A DNA stretch of 64,000 nt, taken from Helicobacter heilmannii. GTDB taxonomy: Bacteria; Campylobacterota; Campylobacteria; Campylobacterales; Helicobacteraceae. Positions within the stretch are counted from its first letter, which is position 1. Each line of letters starts with the position of its first letter. The translations under genes were made by a program, and so were the position numbers. The notes under the pieces are model-generated. The model ran no database searches, was not told where the DNA came from, and saw nothing but the letters and a program-made list of their open reading frames with translations. The stretch lies in NCBI RefSeq assembly GCF_001283065.1, contig NZ_CDMK01000001.1, positions 1 through 64,000 on the forward strand, in the 5' to 3' direction. This document shows positions 34,338-45,393 of this stretch, in pieces.

Positions 34338-36139
34338 AAACTGACCTCTTGCATTTTAGCCTCCATTTGTTGTTTAAATTCTGCCTTGCTTAGGCTGTAT
34401 TGTTGCCCTAAAGCGCGATCGCGCACCGCCACGCTCTCTTGCGCCACCTCTTGTTGTCCCAACACCACAATGAAGGGGACTTTCTGCTTCTCAAGGGTGC
34501 GGACGCGTTTACTCAAGGTTTCGTTTTTATCCGCAACCTGCACGAAAAACCCCAATTCCACTAATTCTTTTTGCAAGGCTTTGGTGTAGTCTAGCTGATC
34601 AGCGGACACGGGCACTAAAGCGATCTGCACGGGGGCGATGAAGAAAGGGTAATTGCCCCCATAGTGTTCGGTTAAAATGGCGATAAAGCGCTCAAAAGAG
34701 CCCAAGATCGCGCGGTGGATCATCACGGGCCTTTCCTCTTGGTCTTGCTCGTTGGCATAACTCAAGTTAAAGCGCTCGGGCAAGTTCATATCCACCTGCA
34801 CGGTGCCACATTGCCATTTGCGCTTGATCGCATCGGTGATCTTAATGTCGATTTTAGGCCCGTAAAATGCCCCCCCGCCCTCATCGATGCCAAAGGGGAT
34901 ATTCTGCTCCTCTAGGGCTTCTTTTAGGGCGTTTGTGGCTTGCTCCCAAATGTACGCCTCCCCGATGTGCTTTTCTGGCTTGGTCGAAAGCTCCATTTCA
35001 TAGCTAAAACCAAAGACCTCCATGACTTTTTTTGTAAATTCTAAAATCGCCAGCACTTCCGTCTTGATTTGGCTAAAACGGCAAAAGATATGTGCATCGT
35101 CTTGCGTAAATTCGCGCACCCTTAAAAGCCCGTGCAAGACCCCGCTTTTTTCGTGGCGGTGTACCACGCCGTATTCATAAAAGCGCAAGGGCAAGTCTTT
35201 ATAAGAACGCGGGGCGTGTTCATAGACTTTAATGTGCCCCACGCAGTTCATGGGTTTAATGCCATACTCCACTCCATCAATCGTGGTGAAGTACATATTT
35301 TCTTTGTAGTTTTGGTAATGTCCGCTGGTTTGCCACAAAGAGCTTTTTAAAATCTCGGGTCCCCTTACAGGCTCATAGCCATATTTTAAAAGGGCTTTGC
35401 TCAGTAGGTTCTCAATTCTTTGACGCAAACGCATGCCATTGGGGAGCCAAATGGGTAGCCCCGCTCCCAAATCCTCGTTAAAGCAAAACAGCCCCAACTC
35501 TTGCCCTAATTTGCGGTGATCCCTCTTTTTCGCCTCTTCTAATTGAAACAAATATTCTTTTAAGGCTTCTTTGCTCGCAAAGGCGATGCCATAAATCCTT
35601 TGCAACATTTCAGCATTCTCATCGCCCCCTAGGTAAGCCCCGGCTAGTTTGGTGAGTTTAAAGTGCTGGAGTAATCCCGTGTGGGGCAAGTGCGGACCTC
35701 TGCATAAATCCTCAAATTCACCCTGAGCATAGACGCTAAAGCTATCCCCCTCAATCCTTGACATGACGGCGTGCTTTAAAGGGTCGTCTTTAAACTTCTC
35801 TAAAGCTTCTTTACGGGTCATGGTGCTTTTGGTGATGGGGTGCTTATTTTTAGCGATGGCACGCATGCGCTCTTCAATACGCTCCAAATCCTCTTCGCTA
35901 ATTTTAGAAGAGGTTTTAAAATCATAGTAAAAGCCCTCAGCCACCACGGGACCCACGAAAAATTGCGCATCGGGGTAGAGCTGTTTAATGGCTTGTGCCA
36001 GCAAGTGGGCGCAGGAGTGGCGGATGATCTCTAGAGCCGGATCGTTGTCGCCAAAATAAATCGCCTCGCCCTCGTGGGTTGCCAAAGTCTGTAAATCATA
36101 AATCCCCCCCTCTTTCTTAACGCCTATCTGTTCTGCCAA
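34334..36139 (-). CDS. thrS: Threonyl-tRNA synthetase
   Basis: A class II synthetase, 601 aa. It has the editing domain's '[10 protein letters not shown]' (H41, H45), then the catalytic core with 'RIYGIAF', '[34 protein letters not shown]' in outline (motif 2 '[12 protein letters not shown]') and '[12 protein letters not shown]' (motif 3), and a C-terminal anticodon-binding domain. The N-terminal TGS domain is missing, as in other Helicobacter ThrS. The TTG start has AAGGA five bases upstream. It follows a small lipoprotein gene by 12 bases. Confidence 0.96.
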   Translation of the reverse strand: MAEQIGVKKEGGIYDLQTLATHEGEAIYFGDNDPALEIIRHSCAHLLAQAIKQLYPDAQFFVGPVVAEGFYYDFKTSSKISEEDLERIEERMRAIAKNKHPITKSTMTRKEALEKFKDDPLKHAVMSRIEGDSFSVYAQGEFEDLCRGPHLPHTGLLQHFKLTKLAGAYLGGDENAEMLQRIYGIAFASKEALKEYLFQLEEAKKRDHRKLGQELGLFCFNEDLGAGLPIWLPNGMRLRQRIENLLSKALLKYGYEPVRGPEILKSSLWQTSGHYQNYKENMYFTTIDGVEYGIKPMNCVGHIKVYEHAPRSYKDLPLRFYEYGVVHRHEKSGVLHGLLRVREFTQDDAHIFCRFSQIKTEVLAILEFTKKVMEVFGFSYEMELSTKPEKHIGEAYIWEQATNALKEALEEQNIPFGIDEGGGAFYGPKIDIKITDAIKRKWQCGTVQVDMNLPERFNLSYANEQDQEERPVMIHRAILGSFERFIAILTEHYGGNYPFFIAPVQIALVPVSADQLDYTKALQKELVELGFFVQVADKNETLSKRVRTLEKQKVPFIVVLGQQEVAQESVAVRDRALGQQYSLSKAEFKQQMEAKMQEVSF

Positions 36140-36151
36140 ACCAATCCTTAC

Positions 36152-36277
36152 CTAGCATCCGCTCGAGCCAAACCCGCATTGCACTTGGCGATCCACCTTC
36201 TCGGCCTCTGGACCCTTCATGGGTTGCAGGCACCCCGCTAAATACAATGCAAAAATCAAGCTCAACAAAGCGCGCAT
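36152..36277 (-). CDS. Small lipoprotein upstream of thrS
   Basis: A 41-aa ORF starting ATG (MRALLSLIFALYLAGC) with a textbook lipobox LAGC, Cys16 as lipidation site. The mature peptide of 26 residues has two more cysteines (34 and 41) and a charged middle. A minus-strand TAGAAT lies 27 bases upstream and the thrS start 12 bases downstream, so it should be the first gene of the thrS operon. No homologous function recognised; short lipoproteins like this occur in ComB and other envelope systems, but nothing here points to one. Confidence 0.7.
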   Translation of the reverse strand: MRALLSLIFALYLAGCLQPMKGPEAEKVDRQVQCGFGSSGC

Positions 36278-36303
36278 ATCTGCCTAAATTTTTACAAAAA
36301 ACT

Positions 36304-36309
36304 ATTCTA
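36304..36309 (-). promoter_or_regulatory. -10 box for the lipoprotein-thrS operon
   Basis: TAGAAT on the minus strand, 27 bases before the lipoprotein ATG. It is divergent from the recA promoter. Confidence 0.45.
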
Positions 36310-36361
36310 ATTTTGCCACACTAAATATAAACCTTTGTTTAAATCCAGCCCCCACTCTAAG

Positions 36362-36389
36362 TTGATTTTAGCCATTGTTTTGTTAGAAT
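36362..36389 (+). promoter_or_regulatory. recA promoter
   Basis: TTGATT (36362-36367), a 16-base spacer, and TAGAAT (36384-36389) preceded by TGT, an extended -10. A ribosome binding site AGAAGGGG follows near 36405. Confidence 0.55.
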
Positions 36390-36417
36390 TTGGGCTAAAT
36401 TTTTAGAAGGGGTGTTG

Positions 36418-37476
36418 ATGGACGAGCAAAAACAAAAAGCGATTGAATCTGCCATTAAACAGATTGACAAAGCCTTTGGCAAGGGAGCTTTGATGCGTCT
36501 AGGCGATCGCGAAGTCGAGCACATTGAGGGCATTTCTACGGGCTCTTTGGGGCTGGATGTGGCTTTGGGGATCGGGGGCGTACCTAAGGGGCGCATTGTG
36601 GAGATTTATGGGCCTGAATCTAGCGGTAAAACGACTTTAACCCTGCATATCGTGGCGCAGACGCAAAAAAACGGGGGGGCGTGCGCCTTCATTGACGCTG
36701 AGCATGCTTTGGATGTGCAATACGCCAAAAAACTAGGCGTGGACACCGATAATCTTTTGATCTCTCAGCCAGACACTGGCGAGGAAGCCCTAGAGATTTT
36801 AGAGACTTTGGCGCGCACAGGGGCGGTGGATGTGATCGTGGTCGATTCGGTGGCCGCGCTCACCCCTAGAGCTGAAATTGAGGGGGACATGGGTGACCAG
36901 CATGTGGGCTTGCAAGCCCGCTTGATGAGCCAAGCCTTGCGTAAAATCACGGGCATTTTGCACAAGATGAACACGACTCTAATTTTTATCAATCAGATCC
37001 GCATGAAAATCGGTACGATGGGCTATGGCAGTCCAGAAACCACCACGGGAGGCAATGCTTTAAAATTCTACGCCAGTGTCCGTATCGACATTCGGCGCAT
37101 CGCCACGCTCAAACAAAATGAACAGCCCATTGGCAATCGGGTACGGGTGAAGGTGGTGAAAAACAAGGTTGCCCCGCCCTTTAAGGAAGCCGAGTTTGAT
37201 GTGATGTATGGCAGCGGGATCAGCTTTGAGGGCGAGCTCATCGACTATGGCGTGAAGTTGGACTTTGTGGAAAAATCGGGGGCGTGGTTTAGCTACCAAG
37301 ACCGCAAATTAGGGCAAGGCAAAGAGGCGGCCAAACTCACACTTAAAAACGAGCCAGAGCTAGCCCAAGAGATTGCCAAGAAAATTAAGGATAAACTCTT
37401 TGAGCGCCCGGCTTTGGCCGAGCCTAGCGCACCTGAAAGTCCAGAGCCTCAACAACCCTCTAGTGAAGTGGATTAA
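36418..37476 (+). CDS. recA: Recombinase RecA
   Basis: The strand-exchange ATPase for homologous recombination and repair, important for natural transformation in this genus. With the ATG at 36418 it is 352 aa. Walker A is 'GPESSGKTT', Walker B is in '[10 protein letters not shown]', and L2 is '[15 protein letters not shown]'. The C-terminus ends in an acidic/proline tail. AGAAGGGG is 5 bases before the ATG. enolase, which I recall as next to recA in H. pylori, is not here; an FtsB-like gene follows directly. Confidence 0.97.
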   Translation: MDEQKQKAIESAIKQIDKAFGKGALMRLGDREVEHIEGISTGSLGLDVALGIGGVPKGRIVEIYGPESSGKTTLTLHIVAQTQKNGGACAFIDAEHALDVQYAKKLGVDTDNLLISQPDTGEEALEILETLARTGAVDVIVVDSVAALTPRAEIEGDMGDQHVGLQARLMSQALRKITGILHKMNTTLIFINQIRMKIGTMGYGSPETTTGGNALKFYASVRIDIRRIATLKQNEQPIGNRVRVKVVKNKVAPPFKEAEFDVMYGSGISFEGELIDYGVKLDFVEKSGAWFSYQDRKLGQGKEAAKLTLKNEPELAQEIAKKIKDKLFERPALAEPSAPESPEPQQPSSEVD

Positions 37477-37484
37477 GGGTTTTA

Positions 37485-37730
37485 GTGTGGCAAGTGTGGT
37501 GGGCCTATCGGGGGCTCTTTGTGATTTTTGGACTGGTCGTGGCTTTGGGAGTGTATATGGGGTGTTTGCTCTTTGGAGATAATTCTTACGAGGTGCTGGC
37601 AAATCTTAAGGTCCGGCAAGCCAAGCTATATGAAAGGGTACAGAACTTGCAGTACGAGAACGCCAAATTGCAAAAACAGCTGTTTGAGCTCAAAGAGTTA
37701 GAACCCCCGAAAAACGATGGGCGGTTTTGA
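37485..37730 (+). CDS. FtsB/DivIC-like septum protein
   Basis: An 81-aa bitopic protein with a transmembrane helix (about 11-31) followed by a coiled coil ('LANLKVRQAKLYERVQNLQYENAKLQKQLFEL', about 38-70), the FtsB layout. Its GTG start follows the recA stop with TAAGGG seven bases upstream. FtsB joins FtsL and FtsQ in the divisome; assignment rests on layout and position, as the sequence is short. Confidence 0.7.
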   Translation: MWQVWWAYRGLFVIFGLVVALGVYMGCLLFGDNSYEVLANLKVRQAKLYERVQNLQYENAKLQKQLFELKELEPPKNDGRF

Positions 37731-38314
37731 TGTCTAAGTGGTGGGTGTTTTTGTTGCTCGGAGCTTTGGTGGCTCGAGAAGACCCCTTTGAGTCCTCCAA
37801 GAGCATGGGGCGTATGGGACTGGGCGATGAGGTCCCCGATTACTTCCGCTACATTAATGTCAATTTACCCAGCACAGCACGGGTACTCACCAAGGTGACC
37901 CTAACCTACAAAAGCATCGATGCATCTGTGCACTCCCAAAGTGTGGACATCGACCAACGCATCGATTGGCACTACCCCATCAAGGTGACCCAACAGGCTG
38001 CAATCTTAGGGGTGGAGGACAATATTTATCGTGTTGGGGACTTTGATTTTTGGATCCATGGCAACAAACTCTACCTACACACCTCTGATAAAATCCAACG
38101 CTCCTTTGTGCTCATCGACCCCTACCGCCTCATCATCGACATCGATCGGGGAGAAAGGGCTTTACAAGACCATAAGGAAATCCATAAAAAATATGTGAAC
38201 AGCGTTGCCCTAGAAACCCACGACAATTTTTACCGCTTTTCTATTGTCCTAGACGGGCAATACCAATACAAGATCGAGCAAAAAAACAACTACTTAGTGA
38301 TCGATCTGCGCTAA
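37730..38314 (+). CDS. AMIN-domain-like periplasmic protein
   Basis: A 194-aa exported protein: short hydrophobic leader (1-15), then a beta-rich C-terminal half with 'VLIDPYRLIIDI' and 'YQYKIEQKNNYLVIDL', the strand pairs of AMIN domains that bind peptidoglycan or target cell-wall enzymes to septa or pili. The ATG overlaps the previous stop (TGATG). Placed with an FtsB-like gene, it may act in division; this is inference. Confidence 0.7.
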   Translation: MSKWWVFLLLGALVAREDPFESSKSMGRMGLGDEVPDYFRYINVNLPSTARVLTKVTLTYKSIDASVHSQSVDIDQRIDWHYPIKVTQQAAILGVEDNIYRVGDFDFWIHGNKLYLHTSDKIQRSFVLIDPYRLIIDIDRGERALQDHKEIHKKYVNSVALETHDNFYRFSIVLDGQYQYKIEQKNNYLVIDLR

Positions 38315-39969
<1,655 letters not shown>

Positions 39970-39970
<1 letters not shown>

Positions 39971-40848
39971 TGCCCTTTGTCGCCGAGATTTTCACCCCAA
40001 CAGCCCCCATCAAGGCGGCAAAATTTGTCTCTGAGATTTTAGCTTGCAGCCTAAGGCAAGCCCAAAGCTATATTGATCGGGGGCGTTTAACCACCCTAAG
40101 CGGACAAAGGCTTAAAAAGGCGCAAATCTTAAACGAACCCGTGCGCCTGCTCTTTTTTAAACCCACCTCCACCCCCAAGTTTGCTCCCATTTTTGCCACC
40201 CCCTATTTTGCCCTCTACTACAAGCCCAAAAACCTCTATAGCCACCCCAAAAACTACAGCACCCATAGCTTATATGAAAGCATTTACGCCAACAACCCTA
40301 AAGCCCGCTTAATCCACCGCCTAGACTATGAAACCAGTGGCCTGATTTTAGTAAGCCAAGCCAAGGCGCATGAAAACGCGTTAAGGGAGTTGTTCAGCTC
40401 TAGGCATATCCAAAAAACTTACTATGCTCGCGTGGTGGGGGATTTACGCGCCTATGCCAAAGGGGCGTTTAGCGTGGTGTTGCCTATCCTTGAGCCCTCC
40501 AGCATTAGGGGGGATTTAGGCGTGCGCTCCAAAATCGACCCACAGGGCAAATTCAGCACCACCACCATAGAGATTACAAGCTACAACCCTAAGACAAACC
40601 AAACCCATTTAAAAATCATGCCCCTAACCGGGCGCACCCACCAAATTCGCTTACACCTAAGCGCGTTGGGCTATCCTATCGTGGGCGAACCGCTCTACAT
40701 TGAAGACAACCACGCAAGGGCGTATTTGGACGCAAAAAAGGCAGACTTCTTAGGTGCGCTTGGGCGTTATCAAACCCATTTAGCCCTAGAGGCGGTGGGT
40801 TTAGAATTTAGTCTATATGGTCTGCGCTACGCCCTAAGCTTAATCTAG
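39970..40848 (+). CDS. RluA-family pseudouridine synthase
   Basis: An RNA pseudouridine synthase, 292 aa. An N-terminal S4-like RNA-binding segment ('SLRQAQSYIDRGRLTTL') is followed by the catalytic domain with 'IHRLDYETSGLIL' (catalytic Asp) and 'PLTGRTHQIRLHLSALGYPIVGE' in outline ('GRTHQIRLHL'). Target RNA (23S or tRNA) cannot be told. I prefer the ATG at 39970, overlapping the pyrG stop, over the GTG one codon earlier. Ends convergently with nixA, overlapping by 9 bases. Confidence 0.9.
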
Positions 40849-41832
40849 ACGCTCTTGCTTTTCTAGCCCGCTTAAATGCCAAATGCCAAAAGACACCCCC
40901 CACACCAGCACAAATAAACCCACCAAGTAAAAGCCCAAATCCCCAAAATCTAAATGCTGCAAATAACCTAAAAACCCGCCAAGCTCCCAGTGCAATTTTT
41001 CACTAAGCACTTGAAACAGCTCGATGAGCCCAATGAGAAGTGCCACCAGCACGCCTAAACTTGTGATGGTGATGTTGTAGTAAATCTTACGCAAAGGGGT
41101 TTTAAACGCCCAGTCATAAGCCTTCACCATAAACACTCCATCGCAGGTGTCAAACAAGCTCATGCCCGCCGCGAATAAAATAGGCAGGGAGAGCATGCCA
41201 AGAAAACTCACCTTAATGGCACTGCTAGAGAGGGCGAGTAGGGCGATTTCGCTTGCTGTGTCAAAACCTAACCCAAATAACAGCCCAATGGGGTAGATGT
41301 GCCAGCTTTTGGAGATGAAGGCAAAGAGGGGCTTAAAAAAGCGGTTTAAGAGTCCGCGCTCTTGCAAGAGTTTTTCTAGGGCTTCTTGGTCGTGGTGGGC
41401 GTTGTGGCGAGTATGTTTAAAGACTTTAAATAAGTCAATTAAAATCACGCCATTTAACACCCCCACCACCAATAAGAAAAAGCCAGACACCAAAGTCCCC
41501 ACCACGCCCCCGATTTGGGCGAGCATGGGCGTGTGCTCTTTCGCCCAATGCAAAGCCAAAGCCGTAACGATCGTCATCACAATCACCACGCTAGAGTGCC
41601 CCATAGAGAAGTAAAAGCCCACACCCATAGGGTTTTGTCTTTGTTGGGAGAGTTTGCGGATGGTGTTGTCGATGCAAGCAATATGGTCGGCATCAAAGGC
41701 GTGCTTCGTGCCTAGGAGGTAAGCCGTGATGGCTGCGCCATAAAAGACAGGGTTATGTGCTAAAACCAGCAACACCAGCCCCAAAATGTGTAAAAATAAA
41801 ACCGCTAATGCATAGGGTAGCCATAAACGCAT
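40840..41832 (-). CDS. nixA: High-affinity nickel permease NixA
   Basis: A NiCoT-family inner membrane transporter, 330 aa with eight predicted helices. It supplies Ni(II) for urease and hydrogenase. The signature 'HAFDADHIACIDN' (H44-H50, the HX4DH nickel motif) is in the second helix, and 'GFYFSMGHSSVV' and 'LFGLGFDTASEIALL' are the other NiCoT motifs. A NikR-like palindrome stands 7-31 bases upstream of the ATG. Confidence 0.95.
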   Translation of the reverse strand: MRLWLPYALAVLFLHILGLVLLVLAHNPVFYGAAITAYLLGTKHAFDADHIACIDNTIRKLSQQRQNPMGVGFYFSMGHSSVVIVMTIVTALALHWAKEHTPMLAQIGGVVGTLVSGFFLLVVGVLNGVILIDLFKVFKHTRHNAHHDQEALEKLLQERGLLNRFFKPLFAFISKSWHIYPIGLLFGLGFDTASEIALLALSSSAIKVSFLGMLSLPILFAAGMSLFDTCDGVFMVKAYDWAFKTPLRKIYYNITITSLGVLVALLIGLIELFQVLSEKLHWELGGFLGYLQHLDFGDLGFYLVGLFVLVWGVSFGIWHLSGLEKQERLD

Positions 41833-41838
41833 TTTTAA

Positions 41839-41863
41839 CCTTATTTTTCTAGTTTAAATAATA
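41839..41863 (-). promoter_or_regulatory. Candidate NikR operator upstream of nixA
   Basis: CCTTATT, 11 bases, AATAATA. This matches 12 of 14 positions of the published H. pylori NikR consensus TATWATT-N11-AATWATA. It lies between the nixA ATG and its likely -10 region, where a bound repressor would block transcription when nickel is plentiful. Confidence 0.5.
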
Positions 41864-41917
41864 TCGCATTCTAACATTAATGCTCTGTGTTTCAGCTAAT
41901 TTTTAGGAAATCTAAGA

Positions 41918-41923
41918 TAGAAT
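41918..41923 (+). promoter_or_regulatory. -10 box for tRNA-Ile-tRNA-Ala
   Basis: TAGAAT, 26 bases upstream of the tRNA-Ile 5' end. Confidence 0.45.
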
Positions 41924-41949
41924 GTATGTTTTTAAGTTGAAGGACTTAA

Positions 41950-42026
<77 letters not shown>

Positions 42027-42039
42027 TGTACTCCACCTT

Positions 42040-42115
42040 GGGGGATTAGCTCAGCTGGGAGAGCGCCTGCTTTGCACGCAGGAGGCCAGCGGTTCGAGCC
42101 CGCTATCCTCCACCA
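42040..42115 (+). tRNA. tRNA-Ala(TGC)
   Basis: GGGGGAT pairs with ATCCTCC including the G3-U70 wobble that marks alanine. Anticodon loop TTTGCAC (TGC), T loop GGTTCGAGCCC, A discriminator, encoded CCA. 13 bases after tRNA-Ile. Such a pair usually sits in a 16S-23S spacer; no rRNA is present here. Confidence 0.96.
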
Positions 42116-42120
42116 TTCCA

Positions 42121-43128
42121 TCAATCAAACAAAAAGTGTTTTATCGGTTTTAACTTCAAAACTTCGTAAGTCTTAGGTGTGGCGATACGCCCTTTAGCCG
42201 TGCGCTCTAAATAGCCATTAGCCAGCAAAAAGGGCTCGATCACCTCTTCAAGCGTGCTTTCATCCTCGTGCATGCTCGCTGCCAAGGTGTTTAACCCTAG
42301 TGGTCGCCCCTTAGCCCCCACAAGTAGGTTTAAATAGCGTAAATCTAAGCTGTCTAGTCCGTGTGCATCCACACCCAAAGCTTCTAGGGCGTGCTGGGTG
42401 GTTTTTAAATTAATTTGCGCTTCACTAAAGCTGTCCGCAAAGTCGCGCACCCGCTTTAAGAGGCGCAGGGCAATGCGCGGCGTGCCCCTGCAGCGCTTGG
42501 CAATCTCTAAACTCGCTGGGGTTTCAATGGGTTTGTTTAGCTTCAAGCTGGCTTGGGTGATGATGGCCTGCAGTTCTTCAATGCTGTAAAATTCCATGCG
42601 AAAATGCATGCCAAAGCGATCCCTTAAGGGGTTGCTTAGCATCCCCGCCCTCGTGGTCGCGCCGATGAGCGTGAAGGGGGCTAGGTCGATCTTGATGGTC
42701 TGTGCGGCCGCCTTGGAGCCGATGATGATGTCTAGCCTAAAATCCTCCATTGCCGGGTAGAGCACCTCTTCAATGGCCGGGCTTAGGCGGTGGATTTCAT
42801 CGATGAATAAAATTTCTTGGGGCTTTAGGTTGGTGAGCAGGGCAGCTAAATCGCCTGTTTTTTCAATCATAGGGGCGGTGGTGACCTTGATCGGGGTGTT
42901 GAGTTCCTTAGCGATGATGTGGCTTAAAGTGGTTTTGCCCAGACCGGGGGGACCAAAAAATAAGATGTGATCTAAAGTGTCGCCGCGCTTTTTGGTAGCA
43001 TTGATGGAGACTTGTAAGAGCTTTTTTAAGGGTTCTTGCCCGATGTATTCTTGCCATAAATGCGGTCTTAGGCTTAAGCTCTCCTGTTCTTCAAACTCCA
43101 GCTTTTCTAAATCCACCACCCGGTCCAT
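42121..43128 (-). CDS. ruvB: Holliday junction helicase RuvB
   Basis: The AAA+ motor that drives branch migration with RuvA. The 335 aa show Walker A 'GPPGLGKTT' (59-67), Walker B 'FIDEIHRLS' (109-117), sensor 1 'LIGATTRAG', and a C-terminal winged helix with '[13 protein letters not shown]'. It begins on the last base of panB. Ends close to tRNA-Ala, convergently. Confidence 0.97.
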   Translation of the reverse strand: MDRVVDLEKLEFEEQESLSLRPHLWQEYIGQEPLKKLLQVSINATKKRGDTLDHILFFGPPGLGKTTLSHIIAKELNTPIKVTTAPMIEKTGDLAALLTNLKPQEILFIDEIHRLSPAIEEVLYPAMEDFRLDIIIGSKAAAQTIKIDLAPFTLIGATTRAGMLSNPLRDRFGMHFRMEFYSIEELQAIITQASLKLNKPIETPASLEIAKRCRGTPRIALRLLKRVRDFADSFSEAQINLKTTQHALEALGVDAHGLDSLDLRYLNLLVGAKGRPLGLNTLAASMHEDESTLEEVIEPFLLANGYLERTAKGRIATPKTYEVLKLKPIKHFLFD

Positions 43129-43934
43129 TAATAACTCTCTTCATGGCTAGGAAAATTGCCCGCTTGGATATCGGCAACATAGCGTGTTAGGGCTTCTTGG
43201 ATTAAATTTGCTCCCTCTAAATAGGTGCGTACAAACTTAGGCTTAAAAGCACTAAATAGCCCTAGCATGTCGCTAAAGACCAAAATCTGCCCATCGCAAC
43301 CCGCCCCACTGCCTATGCCGATGGTGGGGATTTCTAATTTTGCACTAATTTCTTGTGCCACGCGCGCCACCACGCCCTCTAAGACGACTAAGCTAGCCCC
43401 TGCCTCTTGCACGGCTAAAGCGTCCTCAAGCACTTTTTGTGCGCTTTGCGCGTTTTTACCCACGATCTTATAGCCCCCCACGCCCCGCACACTTTGGGGC
43501 AATAGCCCCACATGCCCGATGACTGCCACGCCTTCATCAACCAAGGCTTTAATGATGGGAGCCTTTTTGACTCCCCCCTCTAATTTCACGGCATCGGCTA
43601 GGCTCTCTTGATAAAAGCATAGGGCGTTTTTCACGGCTTGTTTTGTTGTGGTGTAGCTGCCATAGGGCATGTCTGCCACGATAAATGCCCGCTTCGCCCC
43701 ATTGCACACCGCTTTGGTGTGGTAAAGCATTAAATCCATGTTCGCGCTTAGGGTGTCTAACTTGCCATTAAAGCTCATGTTTAAACTATCGCCCACTAAA
43801 ATAAAATCAATGATGGGATCAAAAATGGAAGCAAAAAGGGCATCGTAAGCCGTGATTGCGCTGATTTTGCTGGCTGGATTGCCCTCTTTGGGGTGTTTTT
43901 TGGCATGCAAGGCATTTAGGGTGATTTTTTTCAT
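43128..43934 (-). CDS. panB: Ketopantoate hydroxymethyltransferase
   Basis: It converts ketoisovalerate to ketopantoate using methylene-tetrahydrofolate in pantothenate synthesis. The 268 aa have '[16 protein letters not shown]', '[15 protein letters not shown]', '[11 protein letters not shown]', 'KLEGG', '[11 protein letters not shown]' and '[16 protein letters not shown]'. First gene before ruvB; divergent from the outer membrane protein cluster. Confidence 0.96.
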   Translation of the reverse strand: MKKITLNALHAKKHPKEGNPASKISAITAYDALFASIFDPIIDFILVGDSLNMSFNGKLDTLSANMDLMLYHTKAVCNGAKRAFIVADMPYGSYTTTKQAVKNALCFYQESLADAVKLEGGVKKAPIIKALVDEGVAVIGHVGLLPQSVRGVGGYKIVGKNAQSAQKVLEDALAVQEAGASLVVLEGVVARVAQEISAKLEIPTIGIGSGAGCDGQILVFSDMLGLFSAFKPKFVRTYLEGANLIQEALTRYVADIQAGNFPSHEESY

Positions 43935-43970
43935 AGATAGCCTAGTTTTTAGGACATTTTACCTTTAAAA

Positions 43971-43979
43971 TGCTATGAT
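43971..43979 (+). promoter_or_regulatory. Extended -10 promoter of the OMP-minC-lpxC run
   Basis: TGC-TATGAT. It overlaps the ATG at 43975 that an automatic call would take as start of the first OMP, which argues for the later TTG start at 44026. The run of closely spaced genes from here to about 49.4 kb could be read from it. Confidence 0.5.
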
Positions 43980-44025
43980 AAGGCTAAAGATGCATGCATG
44001 CCTTGTAGCTGTTTGGAGTGATGAA

Positions 44026-44730
44026 TTGAGAATCAATAGCGGGGTTTTTGCCCCCTTTTTGCTTTTGCCACTTTTTTTATGGGGGTCAGACCAAATTGAT
44101 TATGAGCACTTAGACCCTAGGTATTACAAATACATCAAGTTTTACGAAGCCTACACTGATAAACGGGTGAAACAACTCATCACCGACATCCAAGATGCCG
44201 AGAAAAAAACAGGATTGATGATCGGGCTTAGCACGGGGTTTTTTTACAATAACCAAATCAGGGAGCGCACGGGCAGTGCCACCATCACGGGCAATAATCT
44301 CAACTACCTATGGGCAATTGGGGTGCGCTTTGGCTACCAGACCTTCCGCCCCTCTTTGTTTGCCAAGACCTTCCGCCCCAATGTGGTGGGCCGGCGCATT
44401 TACATTGAATACATCGGGGGCGTACCCAAACAATCGCGTTTTGGGCGCGTCGCTTACCAAAGTGCGATGATCAACGCAGATTTGATGATCGATCCGGTGT
44501 TGCCCTTTGTGGGGCGGTATTTGTCGGTGGGCTTCATTTTGGGTGTGGGTGTGGGTGTGGTTGCACAGGGGATTAGCACCAACTCATTTTTTGGAATGAT
44601 GGCCAATACGGGCGTGGCGTTTAACTTTTTTGGGCATAACCGCGTGGAGTTGGAGTTTAAACTGCTCGCCAATAAGGACATTTCGTGGTGGGGAGGGATT
44701 GTGCATGTGGGCTACCAATATGTCTTTTAA
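44026..44730 (+). CDS. Small outer membrane beta-barrel protein 1
   Basis: A 234-aa exported protein. With the TTG start (GGAG seven bases upstream) it has a signal peptide ending LFLWG. The mature protein alternates amphipathic strands with 'GVRFGYQTF', 'GFILGVGVGVVAQG' and 'GVAFNFFGHNRVELEF', and ends in Phe ('GYQYVF'). Two similar genes follow; each keeps the 'N-G-V-A-F/L-x-x-R-H/R-x-E-L' strand. No function recognised beyond outer membrane location. Confidence 0.78.
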   Translation: MRINSGVFAPFLLLPLFLWGSDQIDYEHLDPRYYKYIKFYEAYTDKRVKQLITDIQDAEKKTGLMIGLSTGFFYNNQIRERTGSATITGNNLNYLWAIGVRFGYQTFRPSLFAKTFRPNVVGRRIYIEYIGGVPKQSRFGRVAYQSAMINADLMIDPVLPFVGRYLSVGFILGVGVGVVAQGISTNSFFGMMANTGVAFNFFGHNRVELEFKLLANKDISWWGGIVHVGYQYVF

Positions 44731-45385
44731 GCCCCTTGTTTTGTGTGCTTGTGTGGTTTGTGTGCTGAGTGCCAGGTCTGCCATCCAAGAAAGGCAATTC
44801 GAGATTTACATGCTCAAAGGGCAGCTTTATGAAGCCGAACAAGCCAAGTTAGACCAAAAAATGGCAAAGAAAAAGAGTGGGTTGTTTTTGGGAGCTGTGC
44901 TAGCAGAAACAAGTTTAAAGGTCAATGGGATCACCAACAAGGGTTTTCCCTTGATCTATGGCGTGCGTGTGGGCTACCAAAAGTATTTGGGCCGTAGCGA
45001 AGTGGCAGGGTTGCGCCTATATGGGGAGTATCTAGGTGGGGTGGCACAAAGTGTGCTACAAGCAGGGCAAACCAGTACCTACCAAATCGCTACGATGGAC
45101 TTAGACCTCGTGATGGACAAGCCCGTAGATAAATACAAAAAATACGCTGTGGGGGTCTTTGGCGGACTTGGCGTGGGCTGGAGTGGGTATAAGGACTACG
45201 CAAGTGCTAAGAACAACCCAAATGGCTTTGGACTTATCATCAACTTGGGCGTGGCTCTTACTTTAAACACGCGCCACCGCATCGAGCTGGCCCTGAAAAT
45301 CCCGCCGATCAAGTACAGCCACGCCTTTTCGTACTCGTTTGCGGGCGGAAATATCTATTACATCAGCTATAACTTTCTACTCTAA
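44705..45385 (+). CDS. Small outer membrane beta-barrel protein 2
   Basis: A 226-aa exported protein (start ATG 44705, with GGAGGG seven bases upstream; ATG 44720 is the alternative). The signal peptide is cysteine-rich (VLCACVVCVLSARS). Strands such as 'GVRVGYQKYLGRSEV', 'GVFGGLGVGWSGY' and 'NLGVALTLNTRHRIELAL' match its two neighbours. The start overlaps the previous gene by 26 bases. The frame is open much further upstream, but that part is a shadow of the first OMP gene. Confidence 0.78.
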   Translation: MWATNMSFKPLVLCACVVCVLSARSAIQERQFEIYMLKGQLYEAEQAKLDQKMAKKKSGLFLGAVLAETSLKVNGITNKGFPLIYGVRVGYQKYLGRSEVAGLRLYGEYLGGVAQSVLQAGQTSTYQIATMDLDLVMDKPVDKYKKYAVGVFGGLGVGWSGYKDYASAKNNPNGFGLIINLGVALTLNTRHRIELALKIPPIKYSHAFSYSFAGGNIYYISYNFLL

Positions 45386-45393
45386 GGGATTTA

